Part shown: positions 22,815 through 34,436 of the stretch, one piece after another
How the letters are laid out: every line of letters starts with the position of its first letter
How positions within the stretch are numbered: position 1 is the stretch's first letter
Assembly: GCA_032622095.1 (NCBI GenBank)
Contig: CP136067.1
Span: forward strand, 192,656,052 to 192,720,051
DNA: 64,000 bases
Source of the DNA: Siphonodentalium dalli
Taxonomy: Eukaryota > Mollusca > Scaphopoda > Gadilida > Siphonodentaliidae
Direction of reading: 5' to 3'
Notes under the pieces: model-generated
What the model was told of the DNA's origin: nothing
What the model saw: the letters and a program-made list of their open reading frames with translations, nothing else
Database searches by the model: none
Translations under genes and position numbers: made by a program

Positions 22815-25800
22815 AGTCCAGGAGATATTGGTCGACCTCTGCACCCCCCCCCCCCAGGACTTAACTTCACCCCACTAATTTTCTTCCTTAAGGTCTCCTC
22901 TAATTTTTTTCACTTGTTAACAAGAAAAAAAAGTGGCCGCAGAGACTCCAGACAAGATGGCGTCCATCATGGCGGCCATTTTTTTTTAATGCACCAGGTC
23001 TCTTTGATCGCCATTATAGTAAAGATGATAGCACATGCGGTCTTGTTTTCCGCTCGATTCGTTATACTAATATACAACCCTTACAAATTAGCCAAAACTC
23101 CGACATCAGAATCCAATATGGCGGCCAAGATGGCCGCCGAAATGTGAAAATATGCTATTTTTCTGACAAGTTACCACGTTTCGTTTGTCTCTGTGGGAAA
23201 ATGTTAGTAATTTTGCATCATGTTATACATTTATCATATAGAGGAGTCATTTGCGAACACATGGGTACCATAATATGCATTCACTGCGGGATATTTTTGT
23301 CCGATATCACGTTTTCCCAAATGCCGGTATCATAGGTCAAAGCCTAATCACCGTTAATAACGCGATGTTATGTTTCGAATCAATGAATGTTATTGCTATT
23401 ATAACAACACCCATGCATACATATTTGCAGGAGATACTCGAGCTAGGATTCCTCTTATACCTGAGTTGATGAATATTTACCCAAATCCAAGATGGCGGCC
23501 AAAATGGCCACCAGCAATAAAAAATCGCCGAAAATCGCTGATTTTAACATCAGTGAGCATTATTGTCATGACAACTCCACACCTGCTTACTATTGTAAGT
23601 TGGGAACACTTAGGCGAAGAACTTTCCTTGTACCATATCCAAATAAAAGTTCCCCAAATCCAAAATGGCGCCCACAATGGCTGACAGATTTTGAAAAATC
23701 ACCGAAATTCCCTCATATTCACATCATTGGGCATTATTGTCGAGACAACTCCATCCATGCGTATAGTTGAGTTGGACATACTGAGGTGAAGTAATTACCT
23801 TACATCTCATGCAAGAAATGGTTTTCCAAATCGAAGATGGCGGCCAAAATGGCGACCGAAATTTGAAAACACGCCTACATTCCTTTACTTTCTTAGGATG
23901 GGCGTTATTGTTTCGCGATTTCTACCCACCATTACATGTTGATATGTATGAATTATTCATTAGGGTTTGGCAAGTGATACTCACAGTCCATATGGTGGCC
24001 AACTGGCGGGCAGAAATTGAAAAGTAGCCGATATTATCACATACTAATTTCAACTTTTTGTCATAATATTGATTTGTATAAACGAAACGGTACATAATAT
24101 AAGCCATATATTAGTTCCAATGTAAGTCGTAGCCTTTTGGAAGGATGAAAACCCACAATCGCAATGTGGCATTTCAAAATCCATTCTCCACTAAGGGCTC
24201 ATACTGGCCGTAACCGTATATAGGTGCGCCGAATAGTCATATTATGACTTCCAAGAATCAAAACAACAGTACCTGAGCTTATTCTGAATTGCCACATTCA
24301 GCATTATCTAGACTCGTTTCCGTCTCTTCGTCAGATTAATCTGTCTCACTCACAACAACAGTTCACTACTCTTCTTTGTAGGAGTGTGCCACTAATCGGA
24401 ATGTTTCAAACAATACATATGCCGGTGTCCAGCTCACGTGTTGGTTTCGAAAGCTTGGAATTCTTAGCGAGCTTCATTCGTGGTATATCTTATGGTATAA
24501 TTCAGATGCTACATATGGGGTATATGCGTCATCTTTTGCGATACACTATAAAGGTATTCGGTCGATGCGTATACTAGCTTTCAGAAGGACCTATCTATCT
24601 GCGTATTGTCAGCTTTGGTGACCTAATGGGGATAACAACGTGTATACCTGGTGATCTTCCCAAAGAGCCACTTCTCAATATATGGTTCATCAATTCACAT
24701 ACTCATCTAATGCACTGACGTACCCGGACAACTTCTGTATATGGCTTCGAATGTTGAAAGCCCGACATTTGACGGATGCATTTCTGCTAAGGCGTAGAAT
24801 ACCATAATGCATAATATACCCAAACTCCTTGAACATGATCATAAGAACAATCTTGTTGGCGTCCAGCAATCGTCTCACCGAACATATTCAAGCAGATGAT
24901 AACAATACACACGGTGCTAGTTTGTGGGTAGTTGTCATGATAGTGGAAATGAAATTGGACAGGATTCAGACAGGATCTCATGTGTGGCTTTGCTTTCCTT
25001 GTATGCTAAGATTGTATGTTCCCATCCGTTTGGAAGCCGTTCTTAAACAACTGGACCAGGAGTATGCCATTGGCTACTGCTGTATAAGCTCCACCAAGAC
25101 TGTGGTGTAGTCTTAAAGGCGATACCTTTGATAGTTGGTTGATATGTCATACTCACGCTGGGTGGTATGGTTCAAGAAAGTACAAATGCCATCAACAAAA
25201 GGGTGAAATGTTCAACGCGAAGAACATCCAGAGGAATGTTACGTTGATGAGCTCTTGCATTCAGTTCAACAAACGTTGGTACACCAAGTGATTTCTTGGT
25301 AACATCACCAATGCGACCATTTTCCTGCATGAGACATTAACTACTATATTCTAAAGTTATATATATATAAAGCTATATGATCATAAAGGTCGCGTTCCCC
25401 AACGGCCACAGCCATTGCCATCGAGACTGTAAATTGTACTTTAAATACATAGTGAAATAAATGCACCACAGTTCCTGACATTTTCTTGAATAATACCGCC
25501 CACATACTGACACTAACCCCGAGAGAGGATAACAAAACACGCATACATTCATGCTATAAAGACATTATCCTTTAGTCCATCCGACTGTTTTGAGGGAGGC
25601 TAGCATATTATTATCCAGACAAAAGTGTACGTAGTTGAATCAGAAAGGCTTCGAAACGGATGTGGAAATACAATCTTACCACACCAAATAAAACCGACAC
25701 ACATTACATGGCGCATGTCCACAAACTAGCACCGCGAGCATTGTTCTTCTCTGCTGGGAGATATTCAACGAGACAACTGCGGGGCGTCACACAGTTTGCT

Positions 25801-27664
25801 TCGCATAATGGTCAAGAAGTGTGGGTGGTCTGTACACTAGGGTCTTCTCCTTAGCAGACAGACATCTGTCCAAGGGATGAGACAGCTAGCAACATTCGAA
25901 ACACTGTCAAAGTTGTCCACATATGCCAATGCGTTCGCTGAGATTGTGAGTTGACGAACCATCTATTGAGAAGTGACTAGCTAACTGGTTCGCCAGGTGT
26001 ACATGTCGTTATCCCATGGGGTATGAGACACATACATAGAGATGACCTTCTGTAAGCCAGACACCGGAAAATGAATTGTTTGAAACGTTATGATTAGAGG
26101 GACCCTACTCCCAGGAAGTGGTGAATACTTTGTCGGTGTGAGCGACCTAGATCTATCAGACAAAGAAATGGAAGCTGGTCTAGATAATTATGGACGTGAC
26201 GTGGCATATCAGAATCTGTTATCAAGTAATTGTTCTGATATAACTATTCGGCGTACCTACGCTTACGGCCATTATCGGCGCTAAGTGGAGACTGGATTTC
26301 GAAATGCCACATCGCGATATTAATTGTGGTGTTTCATCTTTCCAGAAGGATAGGAGCTATGTTATGCGTTTTGATACCTTTAAGTTGAACTAGTAGATGG
26401 TTTATGTACAGTTTCGTCCATACATACCGATATTATGACAAAAAGTTGAAATTAATATGTGAAAATATCGATTTCTTTTCAATTTCTAGCCGCCAATTTA
26501 GCAGCGATCTTGGCTGTGAGTATCAATTGCCAAACCCTAATGAATACTTCATGTCATAATTCCATATCAACATGTAATGGTGGATAGAAATCGCGAAACA
26601 ATAACGCCCATCGTAAGAAAGTAAAGTAATGTAGACTTGTTTTCAACTTTCGGTCGCCATTTTGGCCGCCATCTTCGATTTGGAAAACAATTTCTTGCAT
26701 GAGATGTAAGGTAATTACTTCACCTCATTATTTCCACAATAATGCCCAATGATGTGAATATGAGGGAATTTCGGTGATTTTTCAAAATCTGTCCGCCATT
26801 GTGGGCGCCATTTTGGATTTGGGGGACTCTTATTTGGATATGGTACAAGGAAAGTTCTTCGCCTAAGTGTTCCCAACTTACAATAGCAAGCAGGTGTGGA
26901 GTTGTCATGACAATAATGCTCACTGATGTTAAAATCAGCGATTTTCGGCGATTTTTTATTTCTGGTGGCCATTTTGGCCGCCATCTTGGATTTGGATAAA
27001 TATTCCTCAACTCAGGTATAAGAGGAATCCTAGCTCGAGTATCTCCTGCAAATATATATGCATGGGTGTTGTTATAATAGCAACAACATTCATTGATTCG
27101 AAACATAACATCGCGTTATTAACGGAGATTAGGCTTGACCTATGATACCGGCATTTGGGAAAACGTGATATCGGACAAAAATATCCCACAATGAATGCAT
27201 ATTATGGTCCCCATGTGTTCGCAAATGACTCCTCTATATGCTAAATGTATAACATGATGCAAAAATTCTAACATTTTCCCACAGAGACAAACGAAACGTG
27301 GTAACATGTCAGAAAAAAAGCATATTTTAACATTTCGGCGGCCATCTTGGCCGCCATATTGGATTCTGGTGTCGGATTTTTGGCTAATTTGTAAGGGTTG
27401 TATATTAGCATAACGAATCGAGCGAAAAACCAGACCGCATTTGCTATCATCTTTACTATAATGGCGATCAAAGAGACCTGGTGCATTTTAAAAAAATGGC
27501 CGCCATGATGGACGCCATCTTGTCTGGAGTCTCTGCGGCCACTTTTTGTTCTTGTTAACAAGTGAAAAACATTAGAGGAGACCTTAAGGAAGAAAATTAG
27601 TGGGGTGAAGTTAAGTCCTGGGGGGGGGGGGGTGCAGAGGTCGACCAATATCTCCTGGACTATA
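22815..27664. mobile_element. Giant diverged foldback (arms about 2.1-2.3 kb)
   Basis: The sequence from 22815 (AGTCCAGGAGATATTGGTCG) rightward to about 25110 matches the reverse complement of 27664 back to about 25580. The outer 1.3 kb of each arm is highly similar. It carries diverged units of about 173 bp with a CCAA(A/G)ATGGCGGCC core (near 23118, 23489, 23662 and 23835, and the mirror set near 27340, 26980, 26810 and 26680). The inner arms are much more diverged but keep order (for example CCACTTCTCAATA(T/G)ATGG, CGGTGCTAGTTTGTGG). Long inverted arms with sub-terminal tandem repeats are typical of foldback or Mutator-like elements; the class is inferred. No transposase seen. Confidence 0.65.
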
Positions 27665-27677
27665 TCAGGTGACGCAT

Positions 27678-27918
27678 TGTCAACTGGTATCAATTTTCCC
27701 AAATCGTGTTATTTTTCAACATTTTGTTCAAAGAAATATGGCCGTATTATCACTTGAGTATCACGGAATGTGACCCTATTATACCATCTTCATCTGAAAT
27801 TTTGTCCGAGATCGTCCATTTGACGCCGTTTTTCTGGGCCACAAAACAATGCACATCTCGAGAAATAACAAACTTCCAAAATCGATATCTGATCACTCTG
27901 ATCACTCAGAAGCCAAAT
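27678..27918. mobile_element. Family A MITE, internal fragment
   Basis: Starts within the GTCAACT(A)GG...AAATCGTGTTATT block and runs through TATGGCCGTATTATCACTTGAG, CATCTTCATC, TCTGGGCCAC and ATCGATATCTGATCACTCTGA. Both termini are gone. The left side joins the giant foldback and the right side joins hairpin H2. Confidence 0.6.
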
Positions 27919-28078
27919 AAATAGAGGATCTACAACGAGTCCCCAGTTTATAGCGGAATTTACAAAACGAGTCCAGTAAATTAGGTCTGGACCGAGCTTT
28001 GGCGAGGTCCAGACCTAATTTACTGGACGAGTTTTGTAATTTCCGCTATAAACTGGAGACAAGTTGGAGATTCTATTT
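27919..28078. repeat. Hairpin H2, apex CGAG-N6-CGAG
   Basis: The arms pair from AAATAGA...(27919) to ...TCTATTT (28078) with few mismatches. The tip is CGAGCTTTGGCGAG at 27993-28006. Further CGAG words lie at the foot and middle of the arm (27935, 27968). The arm order AATTTA..AA.C..GTCCA.TAAATT resembles the H1 arm. Confidence 0.75.
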
Positions 28079-28721
28079 ATTACGTGATCCAAAACATCGA
28101 CAAAACATACTTAAATCAACAAATGGGACGCGAAACTAACATCGGCTTCTATAAGGCAGGCGATGACGTTTCACGTAACTATTCGTTGTTTGTCCGCATA
28201 AAGAAATAGTTCCAGATAAATAAAGACACTTTGGCGTATTTAATGGTGTATATTTAGTGGCATAACTTTTCAAACGGAAAATATTGGAAGCCATAGTATT
28301 TTGAGACGTAGCGCACGGAATGTTAACTGACAACAAACCGGAAGTCAAATGTCATCTGGCACTATTTCCTGTTATTAAACGAACGTTTAATATCACAATT
28401 TATAGAAGGGGTTTATTGAATGGAATAAGGGTAGGATCATGTAATAAATAGTAATTTGGGAGCATTGATTCGGATTATGCATCTTCAACAAGATGTTTTA
28501 TCCCCCCCCCCCATAACACCCCGGTGCTGCTATATACATGTATATCTTATACATTTAGACGAAGGGCTGACAGATAGAAGAGTATAACAACAAGCGTGTC
28601 TCCTAAAACATTTTATATACAAATATCTCTATATTATATCTCAACACTGTACAATTTTAATGTACAAATCAGATCAACCCCTCCCCCATAATCTCGACAA
28701 TGTACAAATCAGATCAACCCC
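28079..28721. other. Non-coding stretch with tandem duplicated segment
   Basis: A stretch of about 30 bp (CTCGACAATGTACAAATCAG...) occurs at about 28660-28690 and 28692-28720, and again just right of the next element. A 70-codon minus frame at 28136-28348 is not recognised. Confidence 0.4.
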
Positions 28722-28725
28722 TTAA

Positions 28726-29120
28726 CCCTTTACCCAACAAACCGGCCAAAACCGGCCAAATAAAGCTTCAACAGCCTAAAATATCTTCGGTCTGTCTCAA
28801 TAGAACCATACAAATATGGATATCATTGGAACCAGCTCCTCGACCACATTGTGATAGTTACAGTTATGCCCTGTGCCAATGCATTCTCTTATATATGCGA
28901 GTCGACCATAGGTCGCCTCGCATATATAAGAGAATGCATTGGCCTAAAAAAAATCTTTTTTTTAACACTTTTTACCATTTTTTCTTACATTCTTTAACAA
29001 TTTTATAATTTTTAATATGTGTTAAGCAAATGCATTCTCTTATATTTGCGAGGAGACCTATGGTCGACTCGCATATATACGAGAATGCATTGGCACAGGG
29101 CCCTTCTGTTGGGTAAAGGG
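28726..29120. mobile_element. Family B1 double-hairpin element (reverse orientation)
   Basis: TTAA lies at 28722-28725 and 29121-29124. The ends CCCTTTACCCAACA / TGTTGGGTAAAGGG and both internal hairpins (about 28876-28942 and 29028-29094) are present. The second hairpin has a few changes from the consensus (for example TTATATTTGCGAGGAG). Confidence 0.75.
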
Positions 29121-29390
29121 TTAATCTCGACAATGTACAAATCAACCCCCAAATCAGAATCACGTCTGCGATTTGTCAACAGACGTCACATATTTACATA
29201 TGTTGAATAATTGTTCTATAACACATAACTGTTTTAGTTTAAGTTCACACGTTAGCAAATGTGCCTGGTATAATTGTAGGGAGTTCGTCGTAGTGGTCTG
29301 AAGTGTATTATATATGGAGGAACTATACTAATAGAATGCAAACGTCTCACACTCAGTCCATTAAACGTGCCTACTGTTGATTAAACTTTG

Positions 29391-29553
29391 CAGAGTGGAT
29401 TAAATTTCTCCATACAATTTGAACGGAAAAGTGTTTATCCATCGCATTGTAAAGATCGTGGCATAAACTTCGCAGAGTGGATAAACTTTCTCCATACAAT
29501 TTGAACGGAAAAGTGTTTATCCATCGCATTGTAAAGATCGTGGCATAAACAAA
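29391..29553. repeat. Two-copy tandem duplication, 81-bp unit
   Basis: GCAGAGTGGAT(T)AAA...GATCGTGGCATAAAC occurs twice (from 29391 and 29472) with only a handful of differences. It ends next to hairpin H3. Confidence 0.8.
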
Positions 29554-29555
29554 AA

Positions 29556-29690
29556 TACGCATAGTGTTTCTGAATAACAAATTTATATCCCCTCGTGGGA
29601 TTGGCGCTTTACACCACTCGCCGAAGCTCGTGGTGTAAATCGCCAATCCCACTCGTGGATTAAATTTGTTATTCAGAAACACTCTGCGTA
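29556..29690. repeat. Hairpin H3, apex CTCG-N6-CTCG
   Basis: The arms run from TACGCATAGTGTTTCTGAAT on the left to the matching complement ending TGCGTA. The tip is CTCGCCGAAGCTCG (29617-29630), whose complement CGAGCTTCGGCGAG differs from the H2 tip by one base. Additional CTCG words lie lower in the arm (29592, 29652). Confidence 0.75.
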
Positions 29691-29939
29691 TATTCTATAT
29701 ATTATCAACTTATCCGGTGTAATAAACTGTGAACATGTTGTTTTTGTTGAGGTACCGACATATTTTCTGTGCTGAAGTTTCATCTGGACTGGATTGCAAA
29801 GTTCATTATTATCAATGTAAGGGTAATAACTCTGTATATTAGTTTGCATTATGTTGCATTCTGGGAGCAAAACGAGTGAAATGTTTCTATGATTTCAGCT
29901 ATTTTCTATTACGCTATGGACACCTTCTGAGACACAGAC

Positions 29940-30688
29940 TAGTGTTCGGTCCGAATATTCGAATGTTCGAATATTCGCTTGTAAAAATAAATATTCGAAT
30001 ATTCGAATAATTATTTGACTATTCGAATATTCGAGAATAATCTTCGAGTAATTGTTTCCTGGTTTGTTATTAGTCTGAGGGTCTGTTAAAAGTATAGTCT
30101 TTTTTCCACTGACCATAAACTAATTAATATGACGTAACTGTAATGTTCTGATTTGATTGGCGTCATGACGTCGAAATAATTTTATTGGCTAGGTGTAAAC
30201 CAGACCGTGCTTGCATGTGGTCATATGGTCTGGTGGAAGGAAAACGAGACACTTTACCCCGAAGTCGCCAAATTAGCTAAGTTCTATCTCGGAATACCGG
30301 CCACCAGTGTATCGTCTGAACGCGCGTCCTCTACCGCAGGGTTGATCTCTATACTGAAAAACGCAACCGGTTGAAGCCGCAGACTGTCCGAATGTTACAC
30401 TTATTGAACAAGAACCTTTAAGCCGCGCCATGCATGGAACATTGACTACTTGAACTTCATAAACAGATAAACTCTTGATATTAAGCCAAAAGACTTTGTT
30501 TTTCTCTCTTTTGTGCGTATACCATGTGCATGGATAAATATGCTATTTCATTAAATAATAAATTGGTTCCAAAATATGTTATCTATATAATTTTATAATT
30601 TATTTAAATATTCGAATACTATTCGAATATTCGCTCGATATTCGAACCGAATATTCGAATACCGAAATCCGTCGAATACCGAACACTA
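29940..30688 (+). mobile_element. hAT transposon, internally deleted, exact 8-bp target duplication
   Basis: The inverted ends TAGTGTTCGG / CCGAACACTA are flanked by the 8-bp direct repeat ACACAGAC (29932-29939 and 30689-30696). Sub-terminal regions are rich in ATTCGAATATTCGAATA words. An 8-bp duplication is the hAT signature, and the interior retains a hAT dimerisation-domain remnant. At 749 bp it is far shorter than an autonomous element (usually over 2.5 kb), so it needs transposase in trans. Confidence 0.9.
30213..30421 (+). pseudogene. hAT transposase C-terminal dimerisation domain remnant (one frameshift)
   Basis: The first frame reads VWWKENETLYPEVAKLA, then FYLGIPATSVSSERASSTAG. This is the hATC signature: WW, YP..A.LA, IP.TS..SER.S..AG. 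Just after the AG, near 30340-30347, the frame shifts by one. The continuation EKRNRLKPQTVRMLHLLNKN is then readable to a TAA at 30419-30421, which is the expected end of the family. Upstream catalytic parts are missing. The remnant lies inside an element with hAT ends, which supports the call strongly. Confidence 0.85.
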
Positions 30689-30696
30689 ACACAGAC

Positions 30697-31260
30697 GTTC
30701 CAAATGGCGATGAATTATAGTATTTTAATCATATTTTATGTCATAGGTTGTTATTAAACCCGTATATTAAGGCACTATAACAAATATAATTAGTGACTCG
30801 AAAATTAAATTTGATTTTAAATTCGACTTCGAGGTTAGCGAATCCCCCGGCAAAATAAAAAGTTTAATTACGACAATGAGCCATTATACAGTAATGCTCT
30901 AATTAATCGACTCCTTTAACCACAGCAGAATTATGGGTAACTTTTCAGGATTTAGTCGGAAATATGGCTTAAATTAGGACATTACTGTATATTATCAAAA
31001 CCTGCATTCATTGGAGAATTATTTTTATATGAACAGTCAATATGAAGTGTGAATGTGTAAAATGGTAAATCATAATCGACAAAAATAAGTTTACATATTA
31101 TATGATATGCAAATGTCTTGTCAATGATTCCTAACTGCATGTACCATATATAGCTTATTTCAGCAAAACAAGACTTGGTGTCGACAAATACTCATATATG
31201 AACATTTACATTCTACTCACTGCACATATTGGTGGTTTTATAATCTGCTTTGTGGAACGA
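30697..31260. other. No recognised feature
   Basis: AT-rich sequence; a TTAATTA-type word series near 30850-30910 only. Confidence 0.3.
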
Positions 31261-31264
31261 TTGA

Positions 31265-32174
31265 GGGTACTCAATCCGATCAGATGGTCCCCATATCATC
31301 AAAATACAACAACAACATTTCTTCAAAATGCGCTTTAGTTATCAGAATCGATTAAAGGTACTCAATCCGAACAGAGGGTCCCCATCTCAACAGATTCCAA
31401 CAACAATCCGATCAGAGGGTCTTATATTACTATTTCTTTGGCTTTGGGGGTAAAAAATATTTGATTCGAGTCGAGGAACCCATCAAACAAAGCTCAGAGT
31501 TATTAGATATTGATTTTTGAAATTTGTTAGTTTCTCGAGATGAGTACTAATAATTGCCGTTAGTTTCGTAACCTGCGCGAGATGTGTACACCAAAACACA
31601 ATTCAAACAGACAAGGATGGATAACTCTAAAATCAAGAGGTAATAATAACGCAATTTTGACTGAGTTCTGGGCCAGAAAGTATTCCCGATAATGAAAAAT
31701 AATAGATTTCTAAAATCGATATCTAACAATTCTGAGATTTGATGGGTGACTTCCTCGACTCGAATCAAATATTTTTGACACCCAAAGCCATTGAAATAGT
31801 AATTGAGAGGAGTTTTATCGGAATGAGTACCTTAAATTGCAACAAAATAATTCTAACCACTGCCAACTATGGTATCAAATTTCCCAAAACGTGTTATTGA
31901 TCAACATATTGTTCAGCGAAATATGGCCGTATTATCACTTGAGTATTCACGAAATTTGGCCGTATTACCACTTGTTTTAGAGTGATCCATCTTCATCCGC
32001 AATTTTGACCGAGACCGAGACCGGACCACAAACAATTGAAATAACAAACTTCAAAAATCGATATCTGATCACTCTGAGCTTTGATGGGTAGGTTCCTCGA
32101 CTCGAATAAAATATTTTTTACCATCGAAGCCAAAGAAATTGTAATTTAGGAGCGTCTGATCGGATTGAGTACCT
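31265..32174. mobile_element. Family A MITE interrupted by a second family A MITE
   Basis: The outer copy starts GGTACTCAATCCGATCAGATGG after a decayed TTGA and ends GGATTGAGTACCT with TTAA at 32175-32178. It is split at its own internal TCGATTAATTGC site by the inner copy. With the inner copy removed, the outer copy is about 430 bp, like 35908-36344. Confidence 0.75.
31356..31832. mobile_element. Inner (younger) family A MITE
   Basis: Begins AGGTACTCAATCCGAACAG after TTAA (31352-31355) and ends GAATGAGTACCT at 31832, followed by TAAA. The host site is intact in other copies (TCGATTAATTGC near 35996), so the insertion point is a TTAA within the older copy. It belongs to the same subtype as 194-673, 38918-39395 and 51190-51648. 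Confidence 0.75.
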
Positions 32175-32179
32175 TTAAA

Positions 32180-33047
32180 CACAGAAACAGCCATCGGGTA
32201 CGAGACGTTTTGTAAAATAGTTCTGCCCGTTTTGAATTCGCGCATCATGGTGCGCAAATTCAAAGTGCGCGATATTTAAAACTGAGCGAAAATTAGTACT
32301 GCGCGAATTTAAATACGAGTAATGTATGACTCATATAGCATATAGTAATGCACTTCTATAACTTTTTCTCGAACTTAGCATTCAAATAATCAAAGTGTGG
32401 CATGCTTATCTCTAAATAAGAGATAAATTATTAGAAGACACATAATCCTAAAAGTGATCAATAAAAAGTGTGCAATATAATTATATATAGCAAGTTATGA
32501 AGAATTTGATAAAAGAATTTGATAAAAAAAATTACCAGGCTATTTGTTCAGCTTTGTGAATGTATATAACCATATAAGGCATATTATGCGCGGTTTTAGT
32601 AACTCCAGGCAAGAATTCCATGATATTTTCATCTAAGAATTTCACCTAAGAAGTCACCAGTAACATTCCAACGCTATCACCTCCATCAGCTGCCCATAGA
32701 ATTATAATCTTAAAAATGAGTACAGATGGTCTATCTCTTCCTAGATACGTTTTATATAGTTCCATGTGTATAAAATAATAGATATGAGTTGCAGACACCT
32801 GTCTGGCTTCTATCAATTAACATGGAATTTATTATCGATATTTTCTTATATAATGCGATAGTTAATTGGGACATGTTTTCGTTACTATTTTTAGAATGTT
32901 TAGATAGAGTTATCCCGCATGCTACGTTGAGAACGAACACGAAGAGTAAAATAACCCAAATCGATTGTATTTATATTATACCAGAAAATTCGAAATAAAA
33001 TCAATATAAATTGAAAGAAGCGTTTCTGGACAGGGGTCTTCGATTTA
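32180..33047. other. No recognised feature
   Basis: AT-rich; no frame or repeat recognised. Confidence 0.3.
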
Positions 33048-33193
33048 GGAGATAAACGTACCCTGTATCGTTGTACATTCTGGGATTCGAGCATGAAAAC
33101 AGTTTGTGAACGAGCCGGCTTGCCGGCGAGTTCACAAACTGTTTTCATGCTCGAATCCCAGAATGTACAACGAAACAGGGTACGTTTATCTCC
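33048..33193. repeat. Hairpin H4, apex CGAG-N12-CGAG
   Basis: GGAGATAAACGTACCCTG on the left pairs with the end TACGTTTATCTCC on the right. The arms are about 63 bp and almost perfect. The tip CGAGCCGGCTTGCCGGCGAG (33111-33130) contains two CGAG words 16 bp apart with a GCCGGC core. CGAG also occurs at the arm middle (33088). Confidence 0.75.
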
Positions 33194-33374
33194 ATTGTAA
33201 TTCAATCTAGCAAGGAATTTGCAAAAAACTGTATAAAAAGTATAATTTAGTCATTTTCATGACACGAATCGAGACTTTCATTTCGCCGTTGTCACCGTGC
33301 ACAAATCGTGGGTTTGTTCATTGCATTACTCGGAACACTGCTCCGTAACCATTTCCTGTGGGGCGGGTTGGCTC

Positions 33375-33565
33375 GTTTCGCTACTCCATTCTGCGCCGAT
33401 GAAATTGTACCGTGCCACATTCAGATTTGATGCACGCTGAAGCGGCAGATGAACGGTATCTATAGACAACAACGCGCGGGTGTACTCGTTTCGATACTCG
33501 TTCTGCGCCGATGAAATTTGACCGTGCTACATTCAGATTTGATGCACGCTGAAGCGGCAGATGTC
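33375..33565. repeat. Two-copy tandem duplication, ~105-bp unit
   Basis: CTCGTTTCG...CTGCGCCGATGAAATT...ACCGTGC(C/T)ACATTCAGATTTGATGCACG occurs twice in direct orientation. Non-coding. Confidence 0.7.
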
Positions 33566-34329
33566 GGTGAATCGAAAACGAAAGTTAGCCGCTCTCGGCC
33601 AATCAGAATGCTTGTTTTTAGTGACATATACTCAATTGAATTACAATCATATTTATTATTCGTACATTGTGTTCTTAGTTGTATTTTTTTACTTCAATTC
33701 GTCTTTCTGTGACATATAATGCTCGTAGAAATGTAGCTCAGCTATATATGTCGACCTATAGTTCGATACCGGGAACAATTCAAAGGCGAATATTAGTAGG
33801 TGTCTTTTGGAGCGCAAACAGTCACGTGACTTTAAGTTCCCTCTGATCAAATAGCAAAGCTGCACTTTTGAAAATATTAAACTTTCCAGAGGTTCCTGGA
33901 ACCCGAATAGTGCGAAATTTTAATGATTTATGCATGATGCCTCGAACAGACTGACTCATTGTCCTGTTTTCATTTCCACTCAGTTTGATCGTTGTGGAGA
34001 TGGAAAAATCTAAATCGGCACAGTTGAGGAATTAACGTATATGTATGCGGATATAACGTGTATGTCTCTGCGTGTACGCGAAGATAGCTAGCTATAGCCC
34101 AAGCTACATGCAGACTTCAGTCCCCTATGCAGGACTTACCGCTGCCCGCATCTACACGCAATGCGAAGAAACGTCACGTTTATCTATTGAGACTTTTGTA
34201 GTTAACAATTCATTCTGCGTTATTCTGAGAAACTGAACTGTCCATATTCATTTGAAAATTGTCTAGATCAAGCCAGAATGATTGTAACTGACAAAACACT
34301 TCAATAAAAAATGTTAGATTTAATTAAGA

Positions 34330-34436
34330 AAATACACATGCCGGCAGCGTTCAGACATCGCTTAGCCAGGGGACTGAACTCGTAACACATGCCGGCAGCG
34401 TTCAGACATCGCGTAGCGAGGGGACTGTACTCTGTT
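34330..34436. repeat. Two-copy tandem duplication, ~52-bp unit
   Basis: ACACATGCCGGCAGCGTTCAG...GGGGACTG occurs twice, with TTAGCC changed to GTAGCG in the second unit. Confidence 0.7.

Noticed and set aside
23370-27106. Mirror-image frames around 23370-23770 and 26715-27106 with similar peptides
   Set aside because: Their similarity comes from the inverted arms of the giant foldback, and each follows the 173-bp units; no known domain.
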